Below, piece after piece: positions 46,378-59,676 of a stretch of DNA of 64,000 nucleotides. Source of the stretch: Stenogyne calaminthoides (lineage: Eukaryota; Streptophyta; Magnoliopsida; Lamiales; Lamiaceae); assembly GCA_037126765.1 (NCBI GenBank), contig JBBCBC010000017.1, forward strand, positions 25,659,916 through 25,723,915, written 5' to 3'. Position 1 is the first letter of the stretch, and each line of letters opens with the position of its first letter. Under the pieces are notes generated by a model. That model saw nothing but the letters and a program-made list of their open reading frames with translations, was not told the DNA's origin and did not search any database. A program made the position numbers and the translations under genes.

Positions 46378-46623
46378 GATGATGCCAAAACCATCTTGTT
46401 ACATTTAAGAAAACCTAACTTATACTCAGGTTTCAGTTATCTATTACAATCCAAAATGGCATAACCAAAAAAATTTCAAACACAATGGCATATCAAATAA
46501 TTAAAGACATGTAAGAAGATAATGAGATATTATCTTTGAGCATAAAAGATAAAATTTTCATTGACGAAGGATAAGAGTTACATAGTACAATGAAAATAAA
46601 AAACATTCAGAAGTATATAGTCT

Positions 46624-49600
46624 TCAGTCTTCTACCACGTCATCCTCTGGCACTTTCAAGTTGAACATCCCATAGTACCTCTTCTTCAGTTCATCTCTTG
46701 CCTTGATGATTTCTGGGTTGTTTCCTGTTAGGCCTAGCTGAAGAGCATACTGAGCAATTTCCTGAGAGATGGCTGCTTCATTCACATAGCCATTCTCAAG
46801 TCTAGGAGCTGGGTTCATGTATGGTCCTGGAGCTACAATCTGAGTATTGCCTTCATCTGCCAGGTTGATCCACTTCTGCAGATACTCAGGATAAAATGTT
46901 AGCAGATACTCAATGAATGCTTCATTTTTATCTGAGCTGCTCCCCCTCCATTCCCTCAGAATTTCATAATAGAACCATAAGGTTCTCTTGATTTCCTCCC
47001 ATGCATAATTGATCTGTAAAGGTATGTGCGGCCACTTCTGAGTCTTCTCAGTACCTCTCTTTTTGCCAATGAACTTTTTGAAACCACCTCTTCTTTTCTG
47101 CTCTTCTTCCTTCTTCTTTCTGATCAGTGGAGCACCTGAGACCGAAGCAGCAGTTCTCTTCTCTTTTTCAATCTGCAGGGCTCTCAGAGTTTTCTTGGTG
47201 TCGAAGGTTTCTTTCTGAGCTTCAGATTCTTCTTTTTCTGGTTCTTCCTCAGATTCTTCAAACTCCACAATCAGTTTCCTCTTAGTAGGCTTTGTTACTT
47301 TTGCTCTTTTCTTCTTTTCTTGCTCAACAAAAGCTACAGCCTTTCGCTTTTCAGGTTTGACTTGGGTTTCACTAGCTTTGCTTGTTTCAACTCTCCTTCT
47401 TTCAATCATTTTTTCTTCTATAATCTCCTGAGTCGTTTGTTCTGATGTCTGAGTGTGGTCAGGTTCTTCAGCTTCTCTGAACTTCAATTTTTAGTGGCCT
47501 CAATCTCACTCAGAGCATCTAAGATCTTCTTTTCATCAGCTTCTTCTCTTGCTTTCTTCTCCAAGGTATGTGCCAACAACTTATCCAATTGACCTTTTGA
47601 ACTCGGTCTTTCCCCCTTTTTGGCATCATACCTTGGGAGAAGTTGGGTCAATGCATTATCCATGTGGTATTGCTCTTTGCCCAAACTGCACACTTCCCCA
47701 GCCAGTTGATCATGCTCATCTTCTAATCTCATCATGTAATCCTTGGCCATTGAGAATTCTTCTGATAGTGGAGCAAACTGTTTTGAGAAGACATCATGCA
47801 TCATTTTTGTCATCTTGGTCATGAGCAGGGAGCCCATTTCCTCAACAGCTGTCTTGATCATCTGATCATTCTTCTCAACCAGTTTAGCTTCAAGATAAGC
47901 AGTTCTGTCTTGGTACATTTTCTCCATATCTGTATTGAGCTCTGTCCTTACTCCCTCAATTTTTCCTTCCAGAACAGTCATTTTGTCTGAGAGAGTTGTT
48001 TGCATTTGCAGTATCAGATGATGAACTCAGATTGTCCATCTTTTGAGTTTGACCAGCCAGTGTTACTTCCATCTGAGTCATCTTTTCAACCATTGGCTCT
48101 ATCTTCTTTAGTTCATCCAGGATTGGGGTTAGATCAACCACTGGAGCTTGAACAACTGGTTCCAACTGAGTTGAATGCTCCAATTGAGCCGCAATCTGCA
48201 TACTATAGATAACAGATTTAAATAAAGGTAGTCCAGTAACTTTGGCATAATTTACAATAGTGCCAAAATGTACCTGAAGAGTGCTAACTTCAGTCTGAGG
48301 TTGTCTGGTATTAGTCTGCTAAGTGTCAGCTTCTTTTTGCACATCATCCTGAGTTTCTTTTTCTTGTTCAGATTCCTTGTCTTTCTCAGGTTCAGTTTCT
48401 TTCTCAGGTTCCCTTTCTCCTCCTTGATCTCTTTCTTCTTCCTGATTTTGAGAATTGGATTCACCAGCCTCAGCATTCTTCTTCTCAGTCACCTTTCTTT
48501 TCACAAGCTCGTCAAAATCAGTAGCTTTCATCCTGAGCTTGGTCTTTTTGAAGCCTGAGAACTCTGTTAATACAGCAGTTTCAGCATTCCACCAGTCCTC
48601 TCCTCTGAAGGAGGCTATGTTTAGCATCTCTAGAAGTGTTTGGTTCAGAATATAAACGGTTGTTCTGAGCCTGAAGAAGAGATCCTGAAGGTCAGGATAA
48701 GCGCTCAGCTCAGGTTATCTGTCTAGGATGAACCGTTCCCCCTTGTTTCGCCATTCAATTTCTTCTGCCTCTCCCTTCTTTAATTCTGGGCTCTCAGGAG
48801 CAGTAGGCTCAGATTGTATAAGTTATAGTGCTGATGAATCGACAAAAGGTTCATTCAGGAAGGCGTCCAGGTTCAGCAATTCCTGAGGTTCAGATTGGTC
48901 TGAAGTCTGAGTTGGTCTTTCTTCAGTAGTGATCTGAGGTCCCTTGAAAATTTCTTGAGAAATTTTGTCAGAACTCAAAGAGGTTTCAAGTACCTCTGAG
49001 AATACATGTTCCTCAGTTTCTAGCTCCTGTACATTCTTCACCACCTGAGCAAGAACCTGAAGTGGAGATTTAATCCCTTGCTGATCTTCAGTTTGAGTTT
49101 CTTCAGATTCACTGGCCTCATTTTCAGCAATAGTATGAAGCCTTTTTCGCTTATGAGGAGCCAATGCTTTCTTCTTCAGCTTTTCTCCTTTCTCCCTCTT
49201 GAGTTTCATTAGGGTTTTCCCCCTGGCTTGCTTAGCTTCTTCTTCACTTTCCTCAGTGGATTTCTGAGAGGTTTGTCTGGTTTTCCTGATTTGCTCAACC
49301 ACTAAAGTATCCTCCTCAGTCTCTTCTTTAGCAGTCTCCTCCTGAGACTCAATAATTTTCTCTTTCTTTTCCCTCAAAGTGTTCTTAGTTGGTTTGAACA
49401 TGATTTTTGATCTTGGAAAAGAGGTTGTATTGGCAAAGATGTCCTCCTCTTCTCTGCATGTTTCCAAGATAAATGCAATCTTGGTTGCATGTAGGATTTT
49501 CCCTTTAATCACCACATAACCATTCACTTTTTGAATGTGCTTGGCTTGATCACTGATCACTTTTATCAAGTAATGCAACCAATTAAATGCCCTTGAAGGA

Positions 49601-50162
49601 GAATCTTCAATCGCCGCCATTAACCTCAACTTAGGCTTGCTTATCTGCTCGAAACTACCAGATCCACTCATAATGCATTTGCTCACAATATCTAAAAGTA
49701 CTCGATATTTAGGTTTCAAATGTTTTTTATTCAATGTAGCTTCAAACTTTACTAGATGCTCAGCAATTTGATCAAAGTATTCTTGTTCCCTACCCACCAT
49801 GTACATAGTAGGGTCTTCCCCTCGGTCATTCAGCTCATATATGGCATTCAAATTCTTAGGGATAATACACATTTCCCTAACAAAATCTACATACTTTTTC
49901 GTCCATACTAGATGTGACACCGTAATTTTAGAGTATATGCAATTTTCTTCATCTAATTGCATATTAGCAACAAACTTTATTACCTCTTTGGCGTATTCGG
50001 CATCTGGTTGATTTGCGACCAGACAGGTGAGCTTTGCCAGTCGAAGCATGTGTAACTCCTCTTCCTCGTGAGCTATGTTAGATGTGCTTTCCAGAGAAAC
50101 GACATTTTCATACCAGGGTTTTTTTTGGTAACGGCAAGTTTGTGGTAGACAGAGAGCGTCAT
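46624..50162 (-). pseudogene. Third ORF of element B, broken
   Basis: Best-preserved A-family copy of this ORF. ATG at 50162 (MTLSVY), then a one-base change in an A-run near 50125 shifts frame; the long frame 50049-48823 carries the helical N-terminal part (LNAIYELNDRGEDPTMYM; LKPKYRVLLDIVSKCIM) and an acidic, Lys/Glu-rich middle. 48627-48319 has DWWNAETAVLTEFSGF and Glu-rich repeats; 48201-47484 is coiled coil; 47487-46624 has EKRKAVAFVEQEKKKRAK, RKKKEEEQKRRGGFKKF and the C-terminal block YYGMFNLKVPEDD. Lesions: stops near 48823 and 48321, frameshifts near 48005 and 47486. No hydrophobic membrane segment is visible in the roughly 1180 codons. Basic clusters resemble nuclear localisation signals. 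Function unknown. Confidence 0.82.
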
Positions 50163-50760
50163 TTTGGTGATTTTTAGTGAAGGGTTTTTGGAAAGTGGAG
50201 AACTTGGGTAATCGGAGATTTTTGGAAATACAGAGTATCGTGAAGATGAAGGTTTTTGAAATAGGGCTTGAATGAAGTCTTTGTAATGGGTATATGACTT
50301 TGATTTATGGAAAGTCGCGTGGATTAAGGAATTGACGGTCAGGATTAAAACCGGCTAAAATGGGTAATTGAAAGGACAATTTCGCAAGTACTTAGCCGCT
50401 AATTTATCCTTATTGGTGAATAATGAACAGTGATTTAATTATTGTTCCTGAAGATCATTGACTTTCCTCGAGAATTTCAAACGTCCCACCCAATTTTTTC
50501 CTCAGGTGTTTTATCATTTATTGCCAATGATTTCTGAGATTCAGTTAGACAATAAATGTGGTGCATGAGTCAATACTTCTTCAGACTGATTTTACCCATC
50601 AGTCTTACTGAGTTTTGACCTTGATAAAAAGTTAGTATAAAACTGAGTACTGAACTTCAGGATTACTGAGCTTCCCAAGACTCAGTGTGCAGGACTTTCA
50701 ATTTTATCCTGAGTTTTTCAGTAGAACCTGAAAACCTTCAATTTTTTAGATTTGACTAGT
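50163..50760 (-). promoter_or_regulatory. Spacer before third ORF in element B
   Basis: Non-coding. On the minus strand GTCATATACCCATTACAAAG (near 50303-50284) lies about 125 nt before the ATG and matches A'. It is a likely start region for a separate transcript. Confidence 0.45.
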
Positions 50761-53700
50761 TCACCTGGATCCAACATACCTAATTCAACTGATAGTTCCT
50801 AAAATCTTGATTCAGCCAAAGGTTTAGTCAAGATATCAGCTCTCTATTTATCAGTATGAATTTTCTCCATTCTGATATCCTTCTTTTCAACATGATCTAT
50901 GATGAAGTGATGTCTGATATCAACATGCTTACATCTGGTGTGCAATACTGGATTTTGTGTAATAGCAATTGCACTATTATTATCACAAAATATAGGTACT
51001 TCATTGGCTATAATCTTATAATCCCTCACTTGTTGTCTGAGCCAAAGAATCCGTGCACAACAGCTTCCTGCAGCCATGTATTCAGATTCAGTAGTGCTTG
51101 TTACTACTGAGGTCTATTTCTTTGAAAACCATGATATCAGTTTACTTCCAAGAAATTGACAAGTTCCTGTAGTAGACTTTCTGTCAATTCTACATCCTCC
51201 ATAATCAGCATCTGAATAACCAGTTAATCCAAGGTTATCATCAGCTGGATACCATAATCCTCTATTCACAGTGCCTTTAAGATATTTCAGAATCTTCTTG
51301 GCATCCTCCATGTGACTAGCCTTAGGATTAGCTTGGTATCTTGCACATATCCCAACAGCAAATGTTATATCAGGCCTACTTGCTGTGAGATGGAGCAATG
51401 ATCCAATGATCCCTCTATAATCAGTGTGATTTACTTATTTGCCTCCAGGATCAGGATCCATCTTGTAGTTAGTATTCATGGGAATTCTAACTGCATTGCA
51501 ATTCTGTACACCATACTTAGCAATCAGATCTCTGGTGTATTTTGCCTGATTGATGAATATTCCTTCCTTAGTTTGTTTCACCTGAAGTCCAAGAAAGAAA
51601 TTCATCTCCCCCATCATAGACATCTCAAACTTTCCTTTCATCAGGGTAGAAAACTTCTCACACAACTGATGATTTGGAGATCCAAATATGATGTCATCCA
51701 AATAAATCTGAACTAGTAAGATATCCTTCCCATCTTTTATCCTGAACAAAGTCCTATCAATAGTTCCTTTGATAAAACCATGGTCAGTAAGAAATTGGTC
51801 ATACAATGCTTTGGGTGCTTGTTTGAGCCTGTAAACTTGGTCATTCTGACAAAATCCTGGAGGTTGTTCCACATATACTTCTTCCTTAAGCACACCATTC
51901 AGAAATGCACTTTTCACATCCATTTGATAGACTGTGAATTTCATGTGGGCAGCATATGCAAGAAACATTCTGATGGCTTCTAGTCTTGCAACAGGTGCAA
52001 AGGTTTCATCATAATCCAAGCCTTCTTCTTGGGAATAACCTTGTGCAACTAGCCTTGCCTTGTTTCTCACAATGTTGTTGTTTTCATCTCTTTTATTCTT
52101 GAATACCCACTTAGTTCCAATCACATTGTGCCTCTTAGGTCTGTCCACTAGCTCCCAAACTTAATTTCTTGTGAACTAATTCAGCTCTTCTTGCATAGCA
52201 GTAATCCATAAATAATCTTGAAGAGCTTCTTCAATCTCAGTAGGTTATTTTTCAGATAGGAAGCAACAGAACAAAGCACTTTCTCCATGGAACCTTCTTG
52301 TTTTAACTCCTTCTGATAGATCACCCACAATCTGACTTCTAGGATGACTGTCCAACCATTTTCTCCTGAATGTTCCCCCTTCAGTAGTATCCTCAACATC
52401 AGAAATGTTAGGTTTAGGTAATTCATCAAATTCAGGGAACAACGGAAAAGGAGAGATTGAATCATCTTCCTCAGGGGAAATTCCATTTAGAACATTGTCA
52501 GAGACATTTTTTCCCCATTGGTTGATAGATTCAGAGTTTGCCTCAGGATCCTCTTGGTCAGTTCTCCTGAGTCATGTTCATGTTTCTTCTGAACACAAGT
52601 AGATTCATCAAAAACAACATGAGGTGTTTCTTCCACAATAAGAGTCCTACAGTTGTAAACTCTGAAGGCTTTACTGACTTCAGAATATCCTAAAAATATT
52701 CCTTCATCAGTTTTGCTATCAAAAGTTTTCAACTGATCTTTTCCATTATTTTTGTATGAAACACTTGCAACCAAACACACGAAAGAAAGAAACAAGAGGC
52801 TTCCTTTAATTCCACAGCTCATAAGGAGTTTTTCCTTAATTCTTGGTCAGCATGGATCTGTTATGAGAGTAGCATGCAGTGTTGATAGCTTCAGCCCAAA
52901 ATCTCTTAGGAATATCAGCTTCAGCAATCATTGTTCTTGCAGCTTCTTTCAGAGTCCTATTTATTATTTCAGCAACACCATTCTGTTGTGGAGTCCTTGC
53001 AGCTGATGTTTCATGAGCTATTCCATTTGCTGCACAATAATCAGATATAATATGGTTGATAAATTCAGTTCCTTTATCTGATCTGATTTTGACCACACTC
53101 AGATTCTTTTTAGTACTGAGTCTTTTCAGTAGTTCAGGCAGTTTTGTCTGAGTCTCTTTCTTACTGAGTAAGAATATGACCCATGTGTATCTAGAGTAGT
53201 CATCAACTACCACAAGTGTATATTTCCTGCCATTAGTGCTCATAGGTGTCACTGGACCAAAGAGATCCATATGTAACAGTTGTAGTATTCTATCAGTAGA
53301 AATGTCTACTTTACTTTTGAATGATGTTCTGATTTGTTTTCCTTTCTGACAGGCATCACATACATGATCTTTACTGAACACTTCATTGGGTAACCCCCTC
53401 ACAAGTGCTAATCTTGCAAGTTTGTTCAGGGTTTTGAAGTTTAAGTGATTCAGCCTTTTGTGCCACAACCAACTGGTATCAGTAGAGCTTTTTGCAACCA
53501 AACATGTATCTTTAGGAGATAGTTTCCAATCAGCAAGATACACATTTCCTTTTCTAGTACCAGTCAGTAATATTTGTTGTGAAGTATTGCCTTTCACATA
53601 ACATAAGTTCTTTGAGAACTCAACACTGAATCCTTTGTCACAGAATTGGCTGATAGAAAGCAAATAATGCTTTAAACCAGACACATATAAAACACCATGG

Positions 53701-53930
53701 ATATGAACAAAATCAACTTCAAGAGTTCCATATCCTTCAGTCTGTCCTTTGGAGTTGTCTCCAAATGTAATATGAGGGCCTTTTTGCTCAACATAGTCAG
53801 TGAGTAATTGTTTATATCCTGTCATATGTCTTGAACATCCACTGTCCAGGTACCATGCAGCAGGAGCCAATTCATTTCCACTCATCAGGGCTATGTTGTC
53901 TTCATTCAGCTCAGTGACCTTTTTCTTCAC
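50761..53930 (-). pseudogene. pol: Copia pol of element B, broken
   Basis: Minus strand from 53930: protease DSGCSRHMTG (near 53845), GAG-pre-integrase LWHKRLNHLNF (near 53460), integrase with HMDLFGP, RSDKGTEF and TPQQNGVAEIINRT (the two Arg after Glu are changed to Ile; catalytic residues kept), RT with QMDVKSAFLNG (near 51925) and LDDIIFGS in place of YVDDIIFGS (near 51690), RNase H with SDADYGG (near 51220) and ADILTKPL (near 50840-50817). RT has lost a few residues between VYRL and FLTDHGF. The Tyr-Val to Tyr-Leu change next to the Asp pair alters the active-site motif. Stops or shifts occur near 52836, 52490, 52165, 51434, 51115 and 50843. Confidence 0.9.
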
Positions 53931-53942
53931 CTAAAAAACAGA

Positions 53943-56415
53943 TCAGGTCTTAGGTACCCATTTGGTGTAGAGTCCTACCAGGTTAGTTGTACTTTTTGGA
54001 ACCCAAGCCTGCCTGATAACTCTAATTACTTTAGAGTGGCTGATTTGTCTCCAATAAACATCTACATACACATTTACCACCCTAGGTGCCTTGGCAGTAC
54101 CCTGTGTATGAGTGCCAGCCTTAGCATGAATATGAGCCTTAAAGTTCTTTTTGGGTTACGGCCTCTTGTTCAAATACCTTGGCTTTGGTGCAGCTGGTCT
54201 GTGTCTCTGCTGACTTGGGTTTAGGAAACCTTTACCCTTAGGTAAGTGGGGTTTAGGTTGCCTGTACTGAAATTGTGGTCTTTCATTAATCTGAGGACTT
54301 GGTCTTTTCAGTTGAGAATATCTCTGCTGAGTGTTTATCTTCTGAAAATTCCTCTGATGGTTCAGTGTAGATTTCTTCAGGTTGGTATTCTTAGCCTGAG
54401 GCTTTGAAGTACTGGCCTGAAAATTTCTTATCGAGTGGTCAGGTTTTCTAGCCTTTCCTGAGGTTTGGGCTTTCTTCCCTGAACCTTCAGTTTTTCTGAA
54501 ACCATAGGTCCTTTACCCTTGTCTAAAGCTCTGGGCTGTTCTTCAGTAAGAAGATTAGTACATGTCACTGGTTTAACAAAGACAGTCTTAGTGCTACTAG
54601 AAGCAGCATTCAGAAGACCTTGTGAGGTTCCCCCTGGATTATATCCCAATCCAGCCTTTATAGTTGCAGGTCTTTGATAACTCTGAATTTCATCTATTAC
54701 TTTAGATGCAGAATTCAATAGAGCTAACTTTCTCTGCGCACTATCCTCACTTTTCTTTAGAGTTTGATGCTTCTCAAAGAGGTAATTGAATTCAGTTCTG
54801 ATAAGCTGAATTTCCTCAGTGGATTTCTCTAATTTTCCATTGAGGATCTCTAACACTTTCTCTTTTTCTGAGAGTTGTACTTTCAGAACATCTAGTTCAT
54901 CGGTAGTTCCCATCAATTGAGAAGTGATCCCAGCATTTTTAGAGTCTTTCCACTTCAAATTCTCAGCAGTCAGTTCCTTATTCTGCTCTTGAGTTTCTAT
55001 GAGCAGTTCTTGTAACACAGAATAGTCCTTCACAAGATTCTCAAAAGAATCCATCAGGTCAAAGTTACTGGTTACAGATGAACTTGATAACTCAGGTGCT
55101 TGTGTAGGAGCAACAACAGAGATAGAAGAATTTACCTCCTCCATAGCAACAAGGCAGACATCATCACTATCACTATCTGAGAATATCTCATCTGAAGAAT
55201 TGGATCCTTCTTCAGATTGTTCTTCTTCTTCTGAATCATAGCCTTCTTGCTAGAGATCTTTCTGTCTCTCTTAGCTTGTCTGTCCTTTCTTTCTTTGGCA
55301 CTCAGCTCAGGACAGTCATACTGGAAGTGACCTTTCTTCTGGCAGTTGTAGCATCTGTTGGTATCATCATCCTGATCACTTTCCTCCTTGGTCTTGGAGT
55401 CCTTCTTCCTGGATGAGGAACCTTCAGCTTTGTGGTCCTTCCTTTTCTCAATGGATCTGTCCTCAGCCTCTGAGTTATTCCTGTTCTTGTACCTATGGTT
55501 CCTGTAATATTTCTTGTATTTTAAATATATGCTATTGAGTCTTTCAAACCTCCTTGCCATCAGTACTAGCTTATCCTCTTGCTCATCCTGATTTTTGGCA
55601 AGTGAGTTCTCAGACTCTCTAGATTTATAGGATTTCTTAGTTCTCAGTACTAGCTTATCCTCAGTTCTCAGTACTTGCCATCAGTTCTCAGTACTAGCTT
55701 ATCCTCTTGCTCATCCTGATTTGTTAGATGAAGAATCATCTTTGCTATCAGATTTCTTAGTTTTCTTGTCAATCACAAACTCATAAGCTTTCAGTTCAGA
55801 GAAAACTTGTTGGTATGGCATGGAATCAATATTTTTGGTGTTTTCAATCACCACAACATGTATATCCCATTTCTTAGACAATCCTCTAAGAATTTTCAGT
55901 GCCACTTCTCTCTGTGGGTATCTTTTTCCAAGAGCATTCAGATCATTCATAATGCTAGTGAATCTGACTTCCAGTTTGTCAATGGATTCACCATCTTCCA
56001 TTTCAAAGTTATCAAACTTTCCCATAGCAACAGAAAGTTTGTTTTCTTTAATATGATCTGTGCCTTGACACATGATAGCGAGTGTGTCCCATATTTCCTT
56101 TGCAGTTTCACAGTGAGAAATCATCCCCATAACACCATCATCAATAGTGCTATATAGAGTATCTTTAGCAATGTAGTCCAAATTGACTAACTTTCTCTCA
56201 TCTGGAGTTAGTTGATCATCAGGTTTTGGAAATTCATCTCTAGGATCATTCCTCTCAGTATCAGTAATTCTGGGATTCACAACAGTATATTTGAATGGTC
56301 CTTCAGAAACCACTCTCCACATTTTCTCATGTTTGGAATACAGATGAGCCTGCATTCTCAATCTCCATAGGTCATAGCTCTCAACAGAGAACATAGGAAG
56401 TTTCTTAGAAGGCAT
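53943..56415 (-). pseudogene. gag: Copia gag of element B, broken
   Basis: MPSKKLPMFSVESYDLWRLR at 56415 opens a UBN2-like domain (WRVVSEGPF; LAIMCQGTDHIKENK; LRGLSKKWDIHVVVIE) to about 55711. After a scrambled repeat at 55562-55725, the frame 55560-55132 carries a basic region and zinc knuckle CYNCQKKGHFQYDC (near 55350-55308), then a coiled coil (55144-54428) and a Lys/Gln/Pro tail ending before TGA at 53945-53943. The phrase CAGTACTAGCTTATCCTCTT occurs at about 55561 and again at about 55690, evidence of a local duplication with loss of some gag. Further frameshifts are near 55140 and 54425. Confidence 0.87.
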
Positions 56416-56524
56416 GATGAATGAGCCTTGTAAGATATCAACAATAAGATCTATTCAGTAGCCAACCAAAGACTTTCAGCAAATAGACTATGGCTACCAA
56501 AGCAAGTGGTCGAAATGAACCACT

Positions 56525-56536
56525 GCTCTGATACCA
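56525..56536 (-). other. tRNA-iMet primer binding site of element B
   Basis: TGGTATCAGAGC on the minus strand, 2 nt after the 5' LTR end (CCAACA, 56539). Confidence 0.95.
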
Positions 56537-56538
56537 CT

Positions 56539-58305
56539 TGTTGGTCCCGGTGCAAACGAGTCTCACACGTGTATGGGGGGGAATACACGTGTTCAGTGAT
56601 TTTTTAAAACTTTTTCTTCACTGAGATCAGATGGGTCAGGTTGTCCTGAGAATTTTGCCCTGAGAAGCACAAATCGCCCTGAGTCAAAGTCTACTGAGAC
56701 AGTGATCCTGAGCAGCTTCCAGAAGCTTCAGATTAGCCAAACTGATCCTGAGTTTTTCAGAGATCCTGAGAAGCTTGGATCAGATAATTATCTTACTGAA
56801 TACTCAGCAGAGTTAGTTCAGAATGGTTGGCCCTAAGTGGATTGGCCCTAAGTTTATACTTGTTTTAGCTTGCTGAAAATCTCTTCCTTAGTGAAATAGT
56901 GGTTAAGGATGTGATCAATTTAATGCACATTAAGTGGATTGGTTCCAACTGAGTATCAATGAAATATGCTTTCAGTGAATACATGCAACAGATACAATGC
57001 AATACAGAAAGCAAACAACACAACAATTATAGTGGTTCAGAGACTCAAACTCCTACATCCACTCTCTCTGATCTTCAGAGAAATTCCTTAACACACTTCT
57101 TAAAGCTTTCAGGCTGACTCACTGCAGCTTACTCACTTTTCTACCTTGAGTTTTCTGGCTGACTCATTGCAACTTACTAACTCAACACACACAAGTTTTC
57201 AGACTACCACATGTAGCTTACTAACTTCTCCTCTAGAGTTTTCTGGCTGACTAACCTGCGGCTTACTCACTCTTTACAACTCTAACTCACCAACAATACA
57301 CACACACAAACTACCTTATCAAAGGGTTTGGGTTTGGGTTGGTTTCCAACTAGGGTGAGATATCCTTTACAATAAGAACAAATACAAAGGCTAGGATATC
57401 TCTCTAAGCTTAGGATAAATCTATCAAATCTAGGCTTAGTGGATGAGCTCTCTCCAATGTGAAACACTTGGGAAATTCTAGGGTTTTCGAGTGTTTCAAT
57501 TTGCAAGAATACGAATGAGCTCTTGAGTTGCTGAAATTTCCCGTAACCGATGGTGAAGGTCACTGGTATTTATAGGCAACTTCTCCAAGGTCACTATTTA
57601 AAAAACTATCTGTTGGAAGAGATAACATCAAGAGTTTCCTCTTCTGGGTGTTGATGAACGACTATTTTTAGGGTTTGAACACTCCCTTGCATGTTTTAGG
57701 AAATATGCAGCCATGTAGCCAATCACCAGTTTTTGCAGTCTTGAACATAGTACTACTGATAAAATTCAGTGCCCTGTCTCTTTCAGTGTCAGTAAAGTAC
57801 AGTGTTGTCTTCCTCTGATTGGTTCTTGTCTTTAGTGAATGTAGACAAACAAAACGGCTCTTTTAGGTCAATCTCTCTTAATGAGACAACCTTAAACAAC
57901 ACTTAGACTTAGTTCCTTTTGTCTGCATTTGAATATTTTGGGCAATATCTATTCTTCTGAAAATATGCGTTTTCCTCAGTTTTGTATGTATTCAGATAGA
58001 TATTTCTTCAGTGCCTCTGAACATTCAGGTCTTCCTGAGTCTTGATAACTTCTTGAGTTTTCATAACCACGAGTCTCTGATTCTTGATATCTTCCGAGTC
58101 TTCAGGATAGTATCTTACGAGCATTGAGTCTACGAGTCTTGATGCAAATCTGATTAATAGTCTGGCGACTATACATTGTGCAGATATCTTCCTAAACTAT
58201 TCTATACTGAAACCTGACTCAGACTATCAAGATTATCCTGAACCTGTCATACTCAGGGGTTTTGGGATCTAATCAAAATTTCTTTATTAAATTCATCTCC
58301 CAACA
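56539..58305 (-). repeat. 5' LTR of element B, 1767 bp
   Basis: Minus strand TGTTGGGAGATG (58305) to CCGGGACCAACA (56539). TATA box at 57574-57567, G-box hairpin at 56565-56592, CCACTATAA block near 57030. In 58040-58150 nearly every CTGAG or TTCAG word seen in the 3' LTR is altered to CGAG or TTGA. Confidence 0.93.
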
Positions 58306-58310
58306 AATAT
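58306..58310. repeat. Target-site duplication AATAT, right copy
   Basis: Follows CCAACA of the 5' LTR and equals 44279-44283. Confidence 0.85.
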
Positions 58311-58648
58311 AATAATCACATATTAGATTAATGCAAAAAATTTCATTTTAGATGTTTTATTCTTATCACTAAGGAAGAATTTTAAATTATATACTACGAA
58401 TTAATTTCATTAATTTTTAAATAACTTTTCAGCACTATTTTAGTTTAAATCTCGTTTTATTAATTAAACTTCCATATCATTGTGCTCATTACCTAATATT
58501 TGCATTCCCTTTACCAATAGAGTAAAAATCACAAAATTGACATACATTTTTGTAATTCTACATTATATATATATATAAATTAAAACATATTGTACATATT
58601 GTACATAAATTGTATATATTATATTATTTTACATATATAATTCTACAT

Positions 58649-58699
<51 letters not shown>

Positions 58700-59640
58700 T
58701 TACATATTGTACATAAATTATTGTCTATATTATATTCTTATGTCTTATTTTTAGAATATAAAGGGTAGGTAATGAGATTGATTGTATTATATTTAAATTT
58801 TAAAATTGAATTAGATTTTATTGTAAGTGTTGTTCTAAAGTCTATGTATAAATCCATTAGAGAGATAAGATGAAGTTAACACAAACCAATTAATAATGTA
58901 TATCATTGGTAAAAATAATGATGAAGAAAATAATATGACAATTAAAGTCGAGAAAATAACGAGAGGAAGAACATACACAAAAAATAAGTTTAATGAAATC
59001 TTTTGGGAGGAAAAAACCTCCAATTATTTATTGTTCCCATGACACGACAAAGGACACCAACAACCGAAAAAAAGAAATAAAATCTAAAACAAACTCAACA
59101 ACATGACAAATCAAGTAACAATACATTAATCATTTAAAAAAAGTAGTAACACCACCATGACGGAGGACAAGTTGAAAGGTGGATTCCTTCAAGATATAAA
59201 TATTTGGCAGTTAGGATAGAATCCTTCCATAGCACCATCTCCCCATGAAGAACAACCTTTATTGGTTTGACATATCTTTCTTATCCCATAAAGTGATGAT
59301 TTTTAAGTACGTTTCCATCTAGTTAAAAAATGAAAAAAAAAATTAAATTCCTACATCTTTAACATGTTTTCAATAAATTCTAAAAATTTTAAACATAAAA
59401 AGCAGTTATAAAATATTGATGAGAATCAAAAGTAAGAATATATAATTACTTTAGCGGTGGTAAACCAATCCGCCAATGCATATTTAGAGTAGCAAAAAGG
59501 ATGGGGGGAAGAAAGTAATATTGTTAATCAGTGGTGAGTGGTGATTGGAAGGATGGTGTATGTGGTTATATATAGAGGAGAGGTTATGAGTTGTGTGTTA
59601 ACACGAGATGAAACATTAAAGTGGAATATGATATCCATGC
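58311..59640. other. AT-rich intergenic DNA
   Basis: No confident gene. A pure AT dinucleotide repeat of about 44 bp is at 58652-58695. Minus-strand sequence at 59330-59180 reads VKPIKVVLHGEMVLWKDS and is followed by a 3'-UTR-like region, but I recognise no family and no other exon. Confidence 0.5.
58652..58695. repeat. AT dinucleotide microsatellite
   Basis: About 22 uninterrupted AT units; shorter TA runs lie nearby at 58565-58578. Confidence 0.95.
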
Positions 59641-59676
59641 AGATGAGACATTTAGGGTCACCCACTCAATTTTATA

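Larger units (their letters stand above)
44284..58305 (-). mobile_element. A-family copia element B with remnant of a tandem copy
   Basis: Minus-strand order: 5' LTR (58305-56539), primer site, gag, pol, spacer, third ORF, polypurine tract, 3' LTR (46363-44568), then a second primer site, leader and gag start (44567-~44320), then the last 36 bases of an LTR ending at 44284. The whole is bounded by AATAT on both sides. This is what remains of an LTR-internal-LTR-internal-LTR array after loss of most of the second unit. Coding parts carry several lesions. Confidence 0.92.

Noticed and set aside
58835..59023. Hydrophobic minus-strand ORF
   Set aside because: AT-rich sequence gives Phe/Leu/Ile-rich chance frames; no start context or homology visible.
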